DNA of 64,000 nt from Anaerolineales bacterium (GTDB lineage: Bacteria; Chloroflexota; Anaerolineae; Anaerolineales; UBA6663), in contig JADZEK010000050.1 of the NCBI GenBank assembly GCA_020850595.1, forward strand, positions 1 through 64,000. The letters are read 5' to 3'. Below the pieces are notes generated by a model. It saw nothing but the letters and a program-made list of their open reading frames with translations. It did not search any database and was not told the DNA's origin. Below, one piece after another: positions 30,683 to 40,239 of the stretch. The translations under genes and the position numbers were made by a program. The stretch's first letter is position 1; each line of letters begins with the position of its first letter.

Positions 30683-31654
30683 TCATCCTCCGCCAAACAC
30701 CGACTGAATGGCCGGCGAGTTGATGAGAATGAGCGCCGCCGGCCCAAGCAGCACCACGTAAATGGACGGGAAGATGAGAAAGACCATCGGGATCAGCATC
30801 TTCACCGGGGCCTCGTGAGCTTTCTTTTCGGCCCGCTGGCGGCGCTTAATGCGCATCTGGTCCGACTGAATGCGCAGCACCTTGCCCATGCTCACGCCTA
30901 GTTGGTCGGCCTGAATAATGGCCGCCACAAAGCTGGTCATGTCCGACACTTCCATGCGGTCGGCCATGTCGCGCAGCGCGTCGCGGCGCAGTTTGCCCAG
31001 CCGCACCTCCTGAATGACCCGCTCAAACGCCAGCGAGAGGTCATTTTCCCACTTCTCGGACACTTTCGACATCGCCTGGTCAAAGCCCAGGCCCGCTTCC
31101 ACGCAGACTGTCAGCAGGTCGAGCGCGTCGGGCATGGCTTTGATGATCAGGTTTTGGCGGCGCGTAATCCGGCTGCGCAGCAGCATGACCGGCAGCATGA
31201 AGCCGATGAGCGCGCCGCCCCCCGCGAAGGCCAACGCCTTGATGGTGCCGGTGCGGATCGAGAGGAACGAATCGCGCGGGGCCAGGAAGGTCACCAGTAA
31301 GATGAGGCCGCCCAGGCCGAGTGTGGCGACAATGCGGATCGCCCAGAAAATGGTCGGGTCTAGCCCGCGGGGATTACCGGCCAGGTCGAGTTGGTGCTGG
31401 ACCGATTCGAGGGAGGCTTGCGGCGTGAAGCGCGAGGCGAAGGCCCCCAACCGGCGCATAAACGGAATGAGCACGCGCTCGCTGAACGGCTGACTAAGCT
31501 CGATTTCCTCCAGCGTCAGCGGCCGTTCGCGCGTCGAGAAATCGGCCAGGCGGGCTTGTAGCGGGTCGGCGTTCTGCGGCGAGCGCAGCCCGACGATGAT
31601 CAGCACGATGGCGATGACGACGACGACGCCAACGCCGATCAGTATCTGGGGCAT
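30683..31654 (-). CDS. tadC: Tad pilus membrane platform protein TadC (type II secretion F family)
   Basis: 323 residues. A T2SSF domain with the conserved segment DALDLLTVCVEAGLGFDQAMSKV (about 175-197) and hydrophobic helices at the N terminus (GVGVVVVIAIVLIIVGL), in the middle and at the C terminus. TadC forms the inner-membrane platform with TadB on which CpaF ATP hydrolysis drives pilin assembly. It lies nine bases after tadB, and it is the last tad gene before comF. Length and layout are standard. Confidence 0.9.
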   Translation of the reverse strand: MPQILIGVGVVVVIAIVLIIVGLRSPQNADPLQARLADFSTRERPLTLEEIELSQPFSERVLIPFMRRLGAFASRFTPQASLESVQHQLDLAGNPRGLDPTIFWAIRIVATLGLGGLILLVTFLAPRDSFLSIRTGTIKALAFAGGGALIGFMLPVMLLRSRITRRQNLIIKAMPDALDLLTVCVEAGLGFDQAMSKVSEKWENDLSLAFERVIQEVRLGKLRRDALRDMADRMEVSDMTSFVAAIIQADQLGVSMGKVLRIQSDQMRIKRRQRAEKKAHEAPVKMLIPMVFLIFPSIYVVLLGPAALILINSPAIQSVFGGG

Positions 31655-31663
31655 GGCGGCCTC

Positions 31664-32656
31664 CTAGACCTCGATATCCACGATCTTCTGCACGATCGCG
31701 AAACCGATGGCGATGAAGGCCAGGGCCGTCACCATCATGGCAATGCCGCACACCGGCAGCCCGAACACAATGGGCGGGCCGAACATGGTGTTCATGTAGC
31801 TGGGGTTGATGATCCACAAGAAGATGGCCAGGCCGATGGGCAGCAGCGAGATGACCCAGGCGGTGATCTGGCCCTGCGCCGTCAGCGTGGCGATTTCGCC
31901 CTTGATGCGCACGCGCTCGCGGATGGTGTGGCTGATGGTGTCGAGGATTTCGGCCAGGTTGCCGCCGACCTCGCGCTGGACGTTGATGGCCGTGACCACG
32001 AAGTCTAGGTCGGCGCTGGGCACGCGCCGGGTGAGGTTAGATAGCGCCGCCTCTTGCGGAATGCCCAGTTGAACTTCCTGCACCACTCGGTGAAACTCTA
32101 CGGAAATCGGCGGCGGCAGTTCGCGCCCGACGGACTCGAGCGCCTGCATGGCGCTGTAGCCGGCGCGCAGGCCGTTCACCACCAGGTTGAGCATGTCGCC
32201 CAATTGATTATCGAAATCGCGCAGGCGCTTGGCCTTGCGATAGCCGATATAGAAGCGCGGCAGCAGCAGGCTGCCGGCCGCGGCCAGGATGCCCGGAATG
32301 ACCGACTGGCCGGTCAGGAACCAGCCCAGCGCGAAGAACCCGGCCGCCAGCAGAACGTGCAGGCCCAGGTATTCGGCCACGTTCAGCTTGACATCGGCGC
32401 GCGCCAGGTCGCGCTGAATGTTGTCGGCGAACCCCCGGCCCATCAGCACGCGGTTGATGGCAAGGGAGAACTGGCTCGGCCCGCGCTCGCCGGCGGCCGG
32501 CTCCACCGGGGCGATCACAATCTGCCCCGACTGGGTGATCTGGCCCAGGCGTTCTTCCACTACGGTGCGCCGGCGTTCCAGCACCAGGAATACGCCGATG
32601 ACCAGCAGATTCATGATGCCGATGCCGATCACGATCAACCACGAGATGGTCGTCAT
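31664..32656 (-). CDS. tadB: Tad pilus membrane platform protein TadB (type II secretion F family)
   Basis: 330 residues. It starts with a membrane helix (ISWLIVIGIGIMNLLVIGVFLV) and has the T2SSF domain with NQLGDMLNLVVNGLRAGYSAMQALE and PLAIFLW-type C-terminal helices. It pairs with TadC as a heteromeric platform. Gene order cpaF-tadB-tadC matches Tad clusters elsewhere. There is no overlap with cpaF; the gap is 39 bases. Confidence 0.9.
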   Translation of the reverse strand: MTTISWLIVIGIGIMNLLVIGVFLVLERRRTVVEERLGQITQSGQIVIAPVEPAAGERGPSQFSLAINRVLMGRGFADNIQRDLARADVKLNVAEYLGLHVLLAAGFFALGWFLTGQSVIPGILAAAGSLLLPRFYIGYRKAKRLRDFDNQLGDMLNLVVNGLRAGYSAMQALESVGRELPPPISVEFHRVVQEVQLGIPQEAALSNLTRRVPSADLDFVVTAINVQREVGGNLAEILDTISHTIRERVRIKGEIATLTAQGQITAWVISLLPIGLAIFLWIINPSYMNTMFGPPIVFGLPVCGIAMMVTALAFIAIGFAIVQKIVDIEV

Positions 32657-32695
32657 GCCCTGCCTCCTGCGCCGCCGCGGCCGGATGCGGCCGGT

Positions 32696-34150
<1,455 letters not shown>

Positions 34151-34189
34151 ATACCGTCCTGGGTGTGCTCGCCCGCCCGGTTACCGGTC

Positions 34190-35464
34190 CTAGCGCCGCG
34201 CAAACAAGCTCGACTGTTTGGCGGGCGCTTTGCGCCCCTTGTCGTCTGCCGCGGGCGCGGTTTCCTTCGGGTTGAAGTCATCCTTCAACCGCTGCGCCAG
34301 CTCGAAGATCCCCGGCACCGGCGCCAACTGGCGCGCGTTGGGGCTTAAGATGAACGGCACGCCGGAGTTGATTGAAGCGAGCACGGTCTTGTCGTCCAGC
34401 AGGATCTGCCCGCGCACCGTGTGCTTGAGGGTCTCCTCGACGTTGGCGGCGGTGATGCCGCCGCGCCGATCCACGCGATTGAGGATGAGCAGCATCTTCT
34501 CCGGCGGGAACTCCAGTTTCTCAATCAGGTCAAAGAACTTCTTGATGTTCGCCAGCGACGGGATGTCGGGCGTGGCCACCAGCACCACCCGGTCGGCCAC
34601 GTCGAAGACCGTGAGTTCCACATCGCGCAGCACCGAGGCCGTGTCCACCAAGATATAGTCATAGTACTCGCGCAGGCTCTCCAGCACCTTCTTCAACTGC
34701 CCGGCGCCGACCAGTTCGGCGTCTTCGGGCGTGGGCGGCGCCAGCAGCACCTTCACGCCCGAGGCGGTGTGGTTGGTCAGCACGCTTTGCAGCCATTCTT
34801 CGTCAATCTCGTCGGCGCGCTCTGTCAGGCTGACCAGGTTGAACTTACCTTGCAGGTTCAAGAACACGCCTACATCGCCGAACTGGATGTTGGCGTCCAC
34901 GACCATGACCTTGTTGTCGCCGCTCTTCAGGGCCATGGCCAGGTTGGTCACCAGGGTGGTGCAGCCCGCCCCGCCTTTGGGGCTGAACACGGCAATCACT
35001 TTGCCGCCGCGGCCGCGCGCCCCGCCGCCCGGCCCGCTCAGCGCGGGCTGGCTGGCCAACAGGGCCTCGCGCTGGCGGCTCATCTCGCCCAACCGCCGGA
35101 TGGTGTTGATCATCTCGTCGGCGGGGGGCGGTTTGGAGAGGAAGTCGCGCGCCCCGGCCAGCATGGCCCGCCGCAGGTAATCGGTGTCGCTCTGCACCGA
35201 CACGATCACAATCTGGGCGATGGGCACTTCCTTGGTGATGATCTCGGTGGCCTGAATACCGTCCATATCGGGCATGTTGATGTCCATCAAGACCACGTTC
35301 GGCTTGGTCTCTTTGGCCAGCGCGATGCCCTCGCGGCCGGTGCGGGCCATGCCCACGACGTCAATGTCCGACTCAAATTGCAGCAGCTTGCGGATGTTCT
35401 CGCGCGTCTCGGCGAAGTCATCCACAATCAGCACCCGAATATGGGCGGCGGCGTTATTGGCCAT
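34190..35464 (-). CDS. tadZ: Response-regulator-TadZ/CpaE fusion ATPase
   Basis: 424 residues. Residues 9-125 form a receiver domain with an acidic pair (Asp15, Asp16), phospho-acceptor Asp61 in VVLMDINMPDMDG, Ser89 and Lys111 in SKPP; all the residues needed for phosphorylation are present. Residues 155-400 form a ParA/MinD-like ATPase whose Walker A is AVFSPKGGAGCTT: the first Lys is kept but the usual GKT/S Lys is Cys168. TadZ/CpaE proteins place the pilus machine at the cell pole. It lies in the tad operon after cpaB, separated by a stem-loop. A neighbouring kinase could phosphorylate it; this is inference. Confidence 0.9.
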   Translation of the reverse strand: MANNAAAHIRVLIVDDFAETRENIRKLLQFESDIDVVGMARTGREGIALAKETKPNVVLMDINMPDMDGIQATEIITKEVPIAQIVIVSVQSDTDYLRRAMLAGARDFLSKPPPADEMINTIRRLGEMSRQREALLASQPALSGPGGGARGRGGKVIAVFSPKGGAGCTTLVTNLAMALKSGDNKVMVVDANIQFGDVGVFLNLQGKFNLVSLTERADEIDEEWLQSVLTNHTASGVKVLLAPPTPEDAELVGAGQLKKVLESLREYYDYILVDTASVLRDVELTVFDVADRVVLVATPDIPSLANIKKFFDLIEKLEFPPEKMLLILNRVDRRGGITAANVEETLKHTVRGQILLDDKTVLASINSGVPFILSPNARQLAPVPGIFELAQRLKDDFNPKETAPAADDKGRKAPAKQSSLFARR

Positions 35465-35529
35465 AACCTGCTCTGCGTCCTCGTCTGCCCGAACTCAGCG
35501 GTGTGGGCCTGGGCCTCTGAAACCGGCAC

Positions 35530-35562
35530 AGCCTCTTGGCGGCGCGTGGCCGCCAAGAGGCT
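35530..35562. promoter_or_regulatory. Strong hairpin between cpaB and tadZ
   Basis: AGCCTCTTGGCGGC (35530-35543) and its exact complement (35549-35562) make a 14-bp stem with a five-base loop. On the plus strand TTTCT follows; on the minus (coding) strand TGTGCC follows, so on the coding strand it is not a clear terminator. It may limit read-through from cpaB, protect an RNA end or terminate antisense RNA. Confidence 0.6.
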
Positions 35563-35598
35563 TTCTGATCCAGCCAGCGCGTCGGCCGCTCGAGAAAC

Positions 35599-36708
35599 TT
35601 ACGGCCCCACCCCGTAGTTGAGCTTGGCGGGCAGCGCGATGTTGAAGCGCTCGAACATATATTGCAGGGTCACGCTCTCCGTGTCTACCTGCGACGTGTC
35701 CCCAGCCGAGCGCAGCGCCAAGGTCACCACCACGGCCGCCGGGTATTTCTCGACGATGCGGTTGATGTAGTTGAGCAGCAGCGCGTCTTGCGGCGACACC
35801 ACCAGGGTGATCAGGTCGGGCACGGGCGTGGGCGGCACGGCCGTCGGCGGCGCCTGGGTGATCTCGGGGTTGGGTGTGTCGGTCGGGTAGATCACTTCCG
35901 GCTCTTGCGGGCCGAACTCGCCGACGCGCAGCACGAGCGCATCTTGAATGATGCCCTGGGTGACCAAGCGCGGCCGCTGCGTCTCCGAGGGGATGACGTA
36001 GAAGTCCTCGCTGGTGTTCACGCCCGCTTCGCCGCGTCCGACGATGGTGGGCACGTGCGCCCCGCCGCTGTTCACTACGGCCACCGTGCTGGGGGCGATC
36101 GGCAGGGTCGCATCCGGGTTGGGCGGCGAGAGCACCGTGCTCAGGTTGGGCAGCAGGGTCTGAAAGCTCTGGTCAATATCCACGATCGCCCACGACACGA
36201 TCACATTGACGTGGTCGCCGTCTTTGACGCCGTAGGCCACGCCGTTGTTGCGGTTGTAGGGAATCGAGATGGCCACGAAGCCGGGCGGAATGCGCGCGGC
36301 TGCGTCGGAGCCGGCCGGCGACAACTGCAGCAGGCTCTCGACGATCATGGTCGAGAAGATCGGCTCGCCGCGGGCGATGGTGAAGCGCGCGCGCGTGCCG
36401 ACCACCTGGGCCGGGTCGGTGATGGCCGACGGCGGCACGATGCTGGTCGGCCAGGGCACGGCGATGATCGCTTCGGTCGGGATGACGACCCCGCGCTCCA
36501 GCGTCTGCCCGGCCGCGATGATTTGCAGGAACTGCTCTGGCGTGGCCGTCACCGGCACCGCCGTCGCGTCCTGCCCGTTCTGCGGTGCGTTGGTCGGCTG
36601 CTGCTGGCCAAACAGGCCGCCCTGGCTGAACTGGAAGGCCAGGAAGATGCCCGCCGCGCTCAACACCAGCAGCAACGCTATCAAGAGTAGAAAGCGTCCC
36701 CGTCGCAT
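35599..36708 (-). CDS. cpaB: CpaB/RcpC-like Flp pilus assembly protein
   Basis: 369 residues. An N-terminal membrane helix (FLLLIALLLVLSAAGIFLAF) precedes a long extracytoplasmic part. A SAF-type region follows (ARFTIARGEPIFSTMIV, about residues 118-134). Then comes GFVAISIPYNRNNGVAYGVKDGDHVNVIVSWAI, the CpaB hallmark. A Pro/Thr-rich stretch (about 285-305) leads to a C-terminal domain. In Gram-negative Tad systems CpaB works in the periplasm with the secretin CpaC; no secretin gene is present here. The start ATG has GGAGG four bases upstream. It is the first gene of the tad operon, with a promoter at 36745-36772. Confidence 0.85.
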   Translation of the reverse strand: MRRGRFLLLIALLLVLSAAGIFLAFQFSQGGLFGQQQPTNAPQNGQDATAVPVTATPEQFLQIIAAGQTLERGVVIPTEAIIAVPWPTSIVPPSAITDPAQVVGTRARFTIARGEPIFSTMIVESLLQLSPAGSDAAARIPPGFVAISIPYNRNNGVAYGVKDGDHVNVIVSWAIVDIDQSFQTLLPNLSTVLSPPNPDATLPIAPSTVAVVNSGGAHVPTIVGRGEAGVNTSEDFYVIPSETQRPRLVTQGIIQDALVLRVGEFGPQEPEVIYPTDTPNPEITQAPPTAVPPTPVPDLITLVVSPQDALLLNYINRIVEKYPAAVVVTLALRSAGDTSQVDTESVTLQYMFERFNIALPAKLNYGVGP

Positions 36709-36744
36709 AAACCCTCCTCGCGGTCGCCCTCGTGGGCCAAGCGA

Positions 36745-36772
36745 ATACTACTGCCTGCGAATGAAAAGTCAA
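36745..36772 (-). promoter_or_regulatory. Promoter of the tad operon
   Basis: TTGACT (36767-36772), a 16-base spacer and TAGTAT (36745-36750) on the minus strand, about 37 bases before the cpaB start. It separates the tad operon from the kinase gene that ends at 36816. Confidence 0.55.
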
Positions 36773-36815
36773 GTCGCGCGCCCGCCGTCGCGGGCCGGCG
36801 ACCTAGCTACCTGGT

Positions 36816-37862
36816 TTAGTCCCCGGCCCGCGCCCCGGCGGGCACTTCCAGCACAATGCGCGTGCCCTGCCCGGCGTGGCTGTCAATCTGAAACAGGCCG
36901 GCCAACAGGTCCATGCGCTCGCGCAGCGTGGATAAGCCGCTGACCTTGTTCTTGCTGTTCGCCAGCGTCTGCGGGTCGAAGCCCTTGCCGTTGTCCTCGG
37001 CCACCACCCGCACCCGGTGCGTGTCGAAATCGAGTGAGAGGCGCGCCTGGGTGGCCTGCGCATGCAGCCGGGTGTTGGCCAACAGTTCCTGAATGGCGCG
37101 GAAGACCACCGCTTCGCGCGCCGCGTCCATGCGATAGTCGGCCCCGGTCACCGTGACGGTGACCTGGAGGCCGGTTTTCTCCTTAAACGCATCTACATAT
37201 CGCCGCACGGTCGGCACCAGCCCCAGGTCATCCAGCATCATCGGGCGCAGGTCGAAGATGAAGTCACGCACCTTCTGAAACGTCGTGGTGGCCGAGGTTT
37301 TCAGGCTCTGCAGCTCGGTGCGCGCCCGCTCGGCGTCAATGTCGAACAGGCGCATGGCGATCTCGGTTTGCAGGATGAAGTTCGACAGCGCCTGGGCCGG
37401 GCCGTCGTGGATTTGCCGCGACAGCCGCTGCCGCTCGCCTTCTTGCGCTTCCACGATCCGCACGATCACCGAGGTGCCGTCGCCTTCGGCCTTGGCCGGC
37501 TCCAGGGCTTGCAAGCTCGTCAGGGTGTGTTGCAAGTGGCTTGCCAAACGCTCCAAATTGGCTTGTTCGCCCTGTAATTTCTCGAGTTGCCCGCGCATCG
37601 TAAACAGCCGCTGCTGCGCGTCGGCCGCCGCCTCGTAGGCCGTCTTAAGGTCGGCGCGCGAGATATTCTCCAGGTTGCCCTGAATCTGGCGCAGGTGCGC
37701 GGCGATGGCGGCATTGCGCTGGGCCAGCTTTTCGACCTCGCCTCGGCTCTGGTCAATCATCCGGTTCAACTCGCGCAGGTCTTGCTGGGCGCGCCCGTAC
37801 TCCTGCTCGGTATAGGCGGTCAGTTCCGCAATGGGGTCTACAACGGCGCCGGCCTGTGCCAT
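36816..37862 (-). CDS. DegS/NarX-type cytoplasmic sensor histidine kinase
   Basis: 348 residues. The first ~130 are a long charged coiled coil (heptads such as QRLFTMRGQLEKLQGEQANLERL) with no membrane helix. The HisKA_3 domain has ERQRLSRQIHDGPAQALSN with phospho-acceptor His152, followed by the FIFDLRPMMLDDLGL segment (about 210-224). The HATPase domain has QELLANTRLHAQA and DNGKGFDP. This is the DegS layout; it should phosphorylate the LuxR-type regulator encoded just upstream in the same operon, 15 bases away. The C-terminal domain is complete. Its signal is unknown. Confidence 0.9.
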   Translation of the reverse strand: MAQAGAVVDPIAELTAYTEQEYGRAQQDLRELNRMIDQSRGEVEKLAQRNAAIAAHLRQIQGNLENISRADLKTAYEAAADAQQRLFTMRGQLEKLQGEQANLERLASHLQHTLTSLQALEPAKAEGDGTSVIVRIVEAQEGERQRLSRQIHDGPAQALSNFILQTEIAMRLFDIDAERARTELQSLKTSATTTFQKVRDFIFDLRPMMLDDLGLVPTVRRYVDAFKEKTGLQVTVTVTGADYRMDAAREAVVFRAIQELLANTRLHAQATQARLSLDFDTHRVRVVAEDNGKGFDPQTLANSKNKVSGLSTLRERMDLLAGLFQIDSHAGQGTRIVLEVPAGARAGD

Positions 37863-37877
37863 TTCGCGTAGTCCTCG

Positions 37878-38561
37878 TTAGTCTTGCAGCCGCACCCAGC
37901 CGCGCCGCAGCGCATACACGGCCGCCTGGGTCCGGTCTTCTACTTTCAGCTTGTGCAGGATGGCCGTCATGTGGTTCTTCACCGTCTGATGGCTGATCCC
38001 CAGCGAGAGCGCGATCTCTTTGTTGCTCAGGCCACGCGTCACGAACTGCAAGATTTCCATTTCGCGCGGCGAGAGCGGCGAAAAGGCCTCGCGGTTGTCA
38101 TCTACATACGGCCGCCCGGCCTGCTCCACATTGCTGTCAAGCCAGGCTTGCAGCCCTTCACGGTCAAACACATGATCATCCACCACAAAGTGGCCTTGCA
38201 CCACTTGCCGGATGACTTGCACCAGCTTGCCCGGCGGCACATCCTTGGGGCAATAAGCCGACCCGCCCGCCCGAAATGCGTGCAGCACCTGCTCGGCGTC
38301 ATCGTAGGCCGTCAGCATGACCACCGCCGCCAGGTTGCGCTCCACGCGCAGTTGCCGGGTGACTTGCAGGCCGTTGATGCCCGGCAGGTTAATATCTAGT
38401 ATGAGCGCGTGGGGCTGCAGGGCGCGCATCAGATCTAGCGCTTCCTGCCCGTTCGCGCCCTCTCCCACGACCTCAAAATCCGGCTCATTGCGCAGTAGGT
38501 CTCGTAGCCCTTGCCGAAACAAGGGGTGATCGTCCACTACGAGGATGCTCGTTTTGTCCAT
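37878..38561 (-). CDS. LuxR/NarL-family response regulator (DegU-like)
   Basis: 227 residues. Receiver domain with Asp10-Asp11, Asp56 in LILDINLPG and Lys in PKDVPPGK; it keeps the residues needed for phosphorylation. The C-terminal domain (LSPREMEILQFVTRGLSNKEIALSLGISHQTVKNHMTAI, about 160-205) is a GerE/LuxR helix-turn-helix. It pairs with the downstream DegS-like kinase. The ATG at 38561 (GTG at 38564 directly before it) has GGTGG upstream. A promoter (38613-38641) and GTACTA repeats, a possible autoregulatory site, lie upstream. Because it neighbours the tad operon it may control pilus genes; this is inference. Confidence 0.93.
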   Translation of the reverse strand: MDKTSILVVDDHPLFRQGLRDLLRNEPDFEVVGEGANGQEALDLMRALQPHALILDINLPGINGLQVTRQLRVERNLAAVVMLTAYDDAEQVLHAFRAGGSAYCPKDVPPGKLVQVIRQVVQGHFVVDDHVFDREGLQAWLDSNVEQAGRPYVDDNREAFSPLSPREMEILQFVTRGLSNKEIALSLGISHQTVKNHMTAILHKLKVEDRTQAAVYALRRGWVRLQD

Positions 38562-38612
38562 CACGCCACCAAATCTCTGTTGTCCGGGCGGTTAGCGTCC
38601 ATTTGCGCCCGG

Positions 38613-38641
38613 AGTATAGCACCGGCCCTAACCAAGCGCAA
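38613..38641 (-). promoter_or_regulatory. Promoter of the response regulator-kinase operon
   Basis: TTGCGC (38636-38641), a 17-base spacer and TATACT (38613-38618) on the minus strand, about 50 bases before the start codon. The -35 match is moderate, fitting an activator-assisted promoter. Confidence 0.6.
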
Positions 38642-38646
38642 ACCGG

Positions 38647-38720
38647 GTACTAACAGAGTACTAGGCCGCCTGCCCCCTGATTCAGGGCGCGCCGGCGGGC
38701 CGGGCCGGTACTAGTACTAC
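38647..38720. promoter_or_regulatory. GTACTA repeats upstream of the regulator promoter
   Basis: GTACTA occurs at 38647-38652, 38658-38663, 38708-38713 and 38714-38719; the last pair includes the perfect palindrome GTACTAGTAC (38708-38717), and AGTACT at 38657-38662 is also a palindrome. The first pair ends only about six bases upstream of the -35 box. The layout suggests an operator, possibly for the encoded regulator itself. Confidence 0.4.
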
Positions 38721-38745
38721 GCGCCCGCTGACCCTTCCCTGGGCC

Positions 38746-40239
38746 TTACCGCCCGCCCCAGCGGTAGACGACCATATTCTCGCCGCCCGCCGCGGGGCCA
38801 GCCACGCCGCCGCTGGTGTACACTACTTCGGCGCGCGCCGTCAATTGCGGGTACCATCCTGGAAAAGTCATCAGGTAGTCCGCGCCCGAGGCGTCGAGCC
38901 ATGCGGCCAGCTTTGCCTCGGCGCGCATGATCGGAATGACTTCCGGCGTTACCAGCCCCGCCAGGTCGAGCACCGGCCGCTCGCCAAAGTAACCCAGCGC
39001 GCCGATGTCATGCGCGGCAATCACCGCATCGTCTTCGGTGTTCAGGGCAATCCACTTGGCTGTGCGCACCATTTCGGTCTGAATGATCTGCACGTCCTGC
39101 GCGTAGGCTCGCGCCCCGAGCACCCAGAACGCCAGCGCCACTGCGCCTACCACGACCACCCAGGCACGGCCGGCCACGCGCCGCCAGGGCCGCCGGCTGT
39201 CGAGCCGCACCCAGCCCCCCAACCCGGCTGCGCCGACCGCCACCAGCACCGGCACCGTCGGCATCAGGTACCGGCCATGCTGATACGTCACCGGCAGCCG
39301 CAGAGCGTAGGCCCCAACCAGGGCCGCCACCCACACCAGCGCCAGCGCCGCCACCCAAGGGCGCTCGGGCCGCGGGCCTGGCAGGGCAGCGCGCCGCGGC
39401 GTTGGCTCGCGACGGTCAAAGAACACCAGCACCAGCCCCGGGGCGAGCACGGCCGTCACGCCGATGAAGGGCTGAACCGCCAACTGCGCCAGGCGCGTGG
39501 GCAGCGGGGTTTGCAGCAGCGCCGCGTATTCCGCTTGTTTGGCGTAGAGCGTGTTGGGCCACGCGCTACCGCCCACCAGCCAGTTGAAGCCCAGGTACGC
39601 CAGCACCAACCCGACGGCCACCAGCCCATTGAGCCAGAAGCGCGGCCAACGCCGCTCGCCGGGGACGAGCCAGCACAGCGGCAGCAGCGCCGGCAGCAGC
39701 AGGCCGTCGGGCCGCACCCACACGGCTAGCCCGGCGGCCAGCCCCGGCAGCGCCCAACGCGACCGCGGACCGCCGGCCAGCACCATCAGCGCCAGCGCCG
39801 CCATCAGCAGAGTTTCCATGCCGGAAGCGGCCGACCACACCGTGTGCCACTCGGCCACCACCAGCAGCCCCGCCGCCCAGGCCGCCGCGCGCGCCCGCGG
39901 CCGCAGCGCCAACACCAGTTGGTGCGCCAGCCAGGCCGTTGCCGCTAGCGTCAGCATCCCCAGGCCATAGGTCCACAGCAGCGGGTCGGCCCGCCACCAG
40001 TAGCCCAGCGCCAGCACCGCCGTCCACAACGGCGCAGTGGATCCGGCCGAGGGCTGGCCGGGCGCGAACGCAAATTCGCCGCGCCAGCCCAGGCTGCGCG
40101 CATAGACCTGATGAATCCAGGCGTCGTCGAGGGGGAAGCCCACCTCGCCCGCCTGCCGGCTGAACGCCACGTACAGGCCCGCCGACAGCACGGCCAGCGC
40201 CAGGTAGACCATCCAGGCTTGGGGTTGCCAGCGCGTCAC
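38746..40239 (-). CDS. Polytopic GT-C-like glycosyltransferase, DDA family
   Basis: 497 residues with about ten hydrophobic helices. The first periplasmic loop carries the acidic pair PLDDAWIHQVYARSL (about residues 36-50), the expected metal/lipid-phosphosugar site of GT-C enzymes. SGMET and VRPDG follow, then a C-terminal soluble part with AAHDIGALGYFGERPVLDLAGLVTPE. The gene at 53060 shares all these motifs, so they are paralogues. GT-C enzymes use polyprenyl-phosphate sugars at the outer face of the membrane. It overlaps the upstream membrane gene by 4 bases. The sugar and acceptor are unknown. Confidence 0.8.
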   Translation of the reverse strand: MTRWQPQAWMVYLALAVLSAGLYVAFSRQAGEVGFPLDDAWIHQVYARSLGWRGEFAFAPGQPSAGSTAPLWTAVLALGYWWRADPLLWTYGLGMLTLAATAWLAHQLVLALRPRARAAAWAAGLLVVAEWHTVWSAASGMETLLMAALALMVLAGGPRSRWALPGLAAGLAVWVRPDGLLLPALLPLCWLVPGERRWPRFWLNGLVAVGLVLAYLGFNWLVGGSAWPNTLYAKQAEYAALLQTPLPTRLAQLAVQPFIGVTAVLAPGLVLVFFDRREPTPRRAALPGPRPERPWVAALALVWVAALVGAYALRLPVTYQHGRYLMPTVPVLVAVGAAGLGGWVRLDSRRPWRRVAGRAWVVVVGAVALAFWVLGARAYAQDVQIIQTEMVRTAKWIALNTEDDAVIAAHDIGALGYFGERPVLDLAGLVTPEVIPIMRAEAKLAAWLDASGADYLMTFPGWYPQLTARAEVVYTSGGVAGPAAGGENMVVYRWGGR

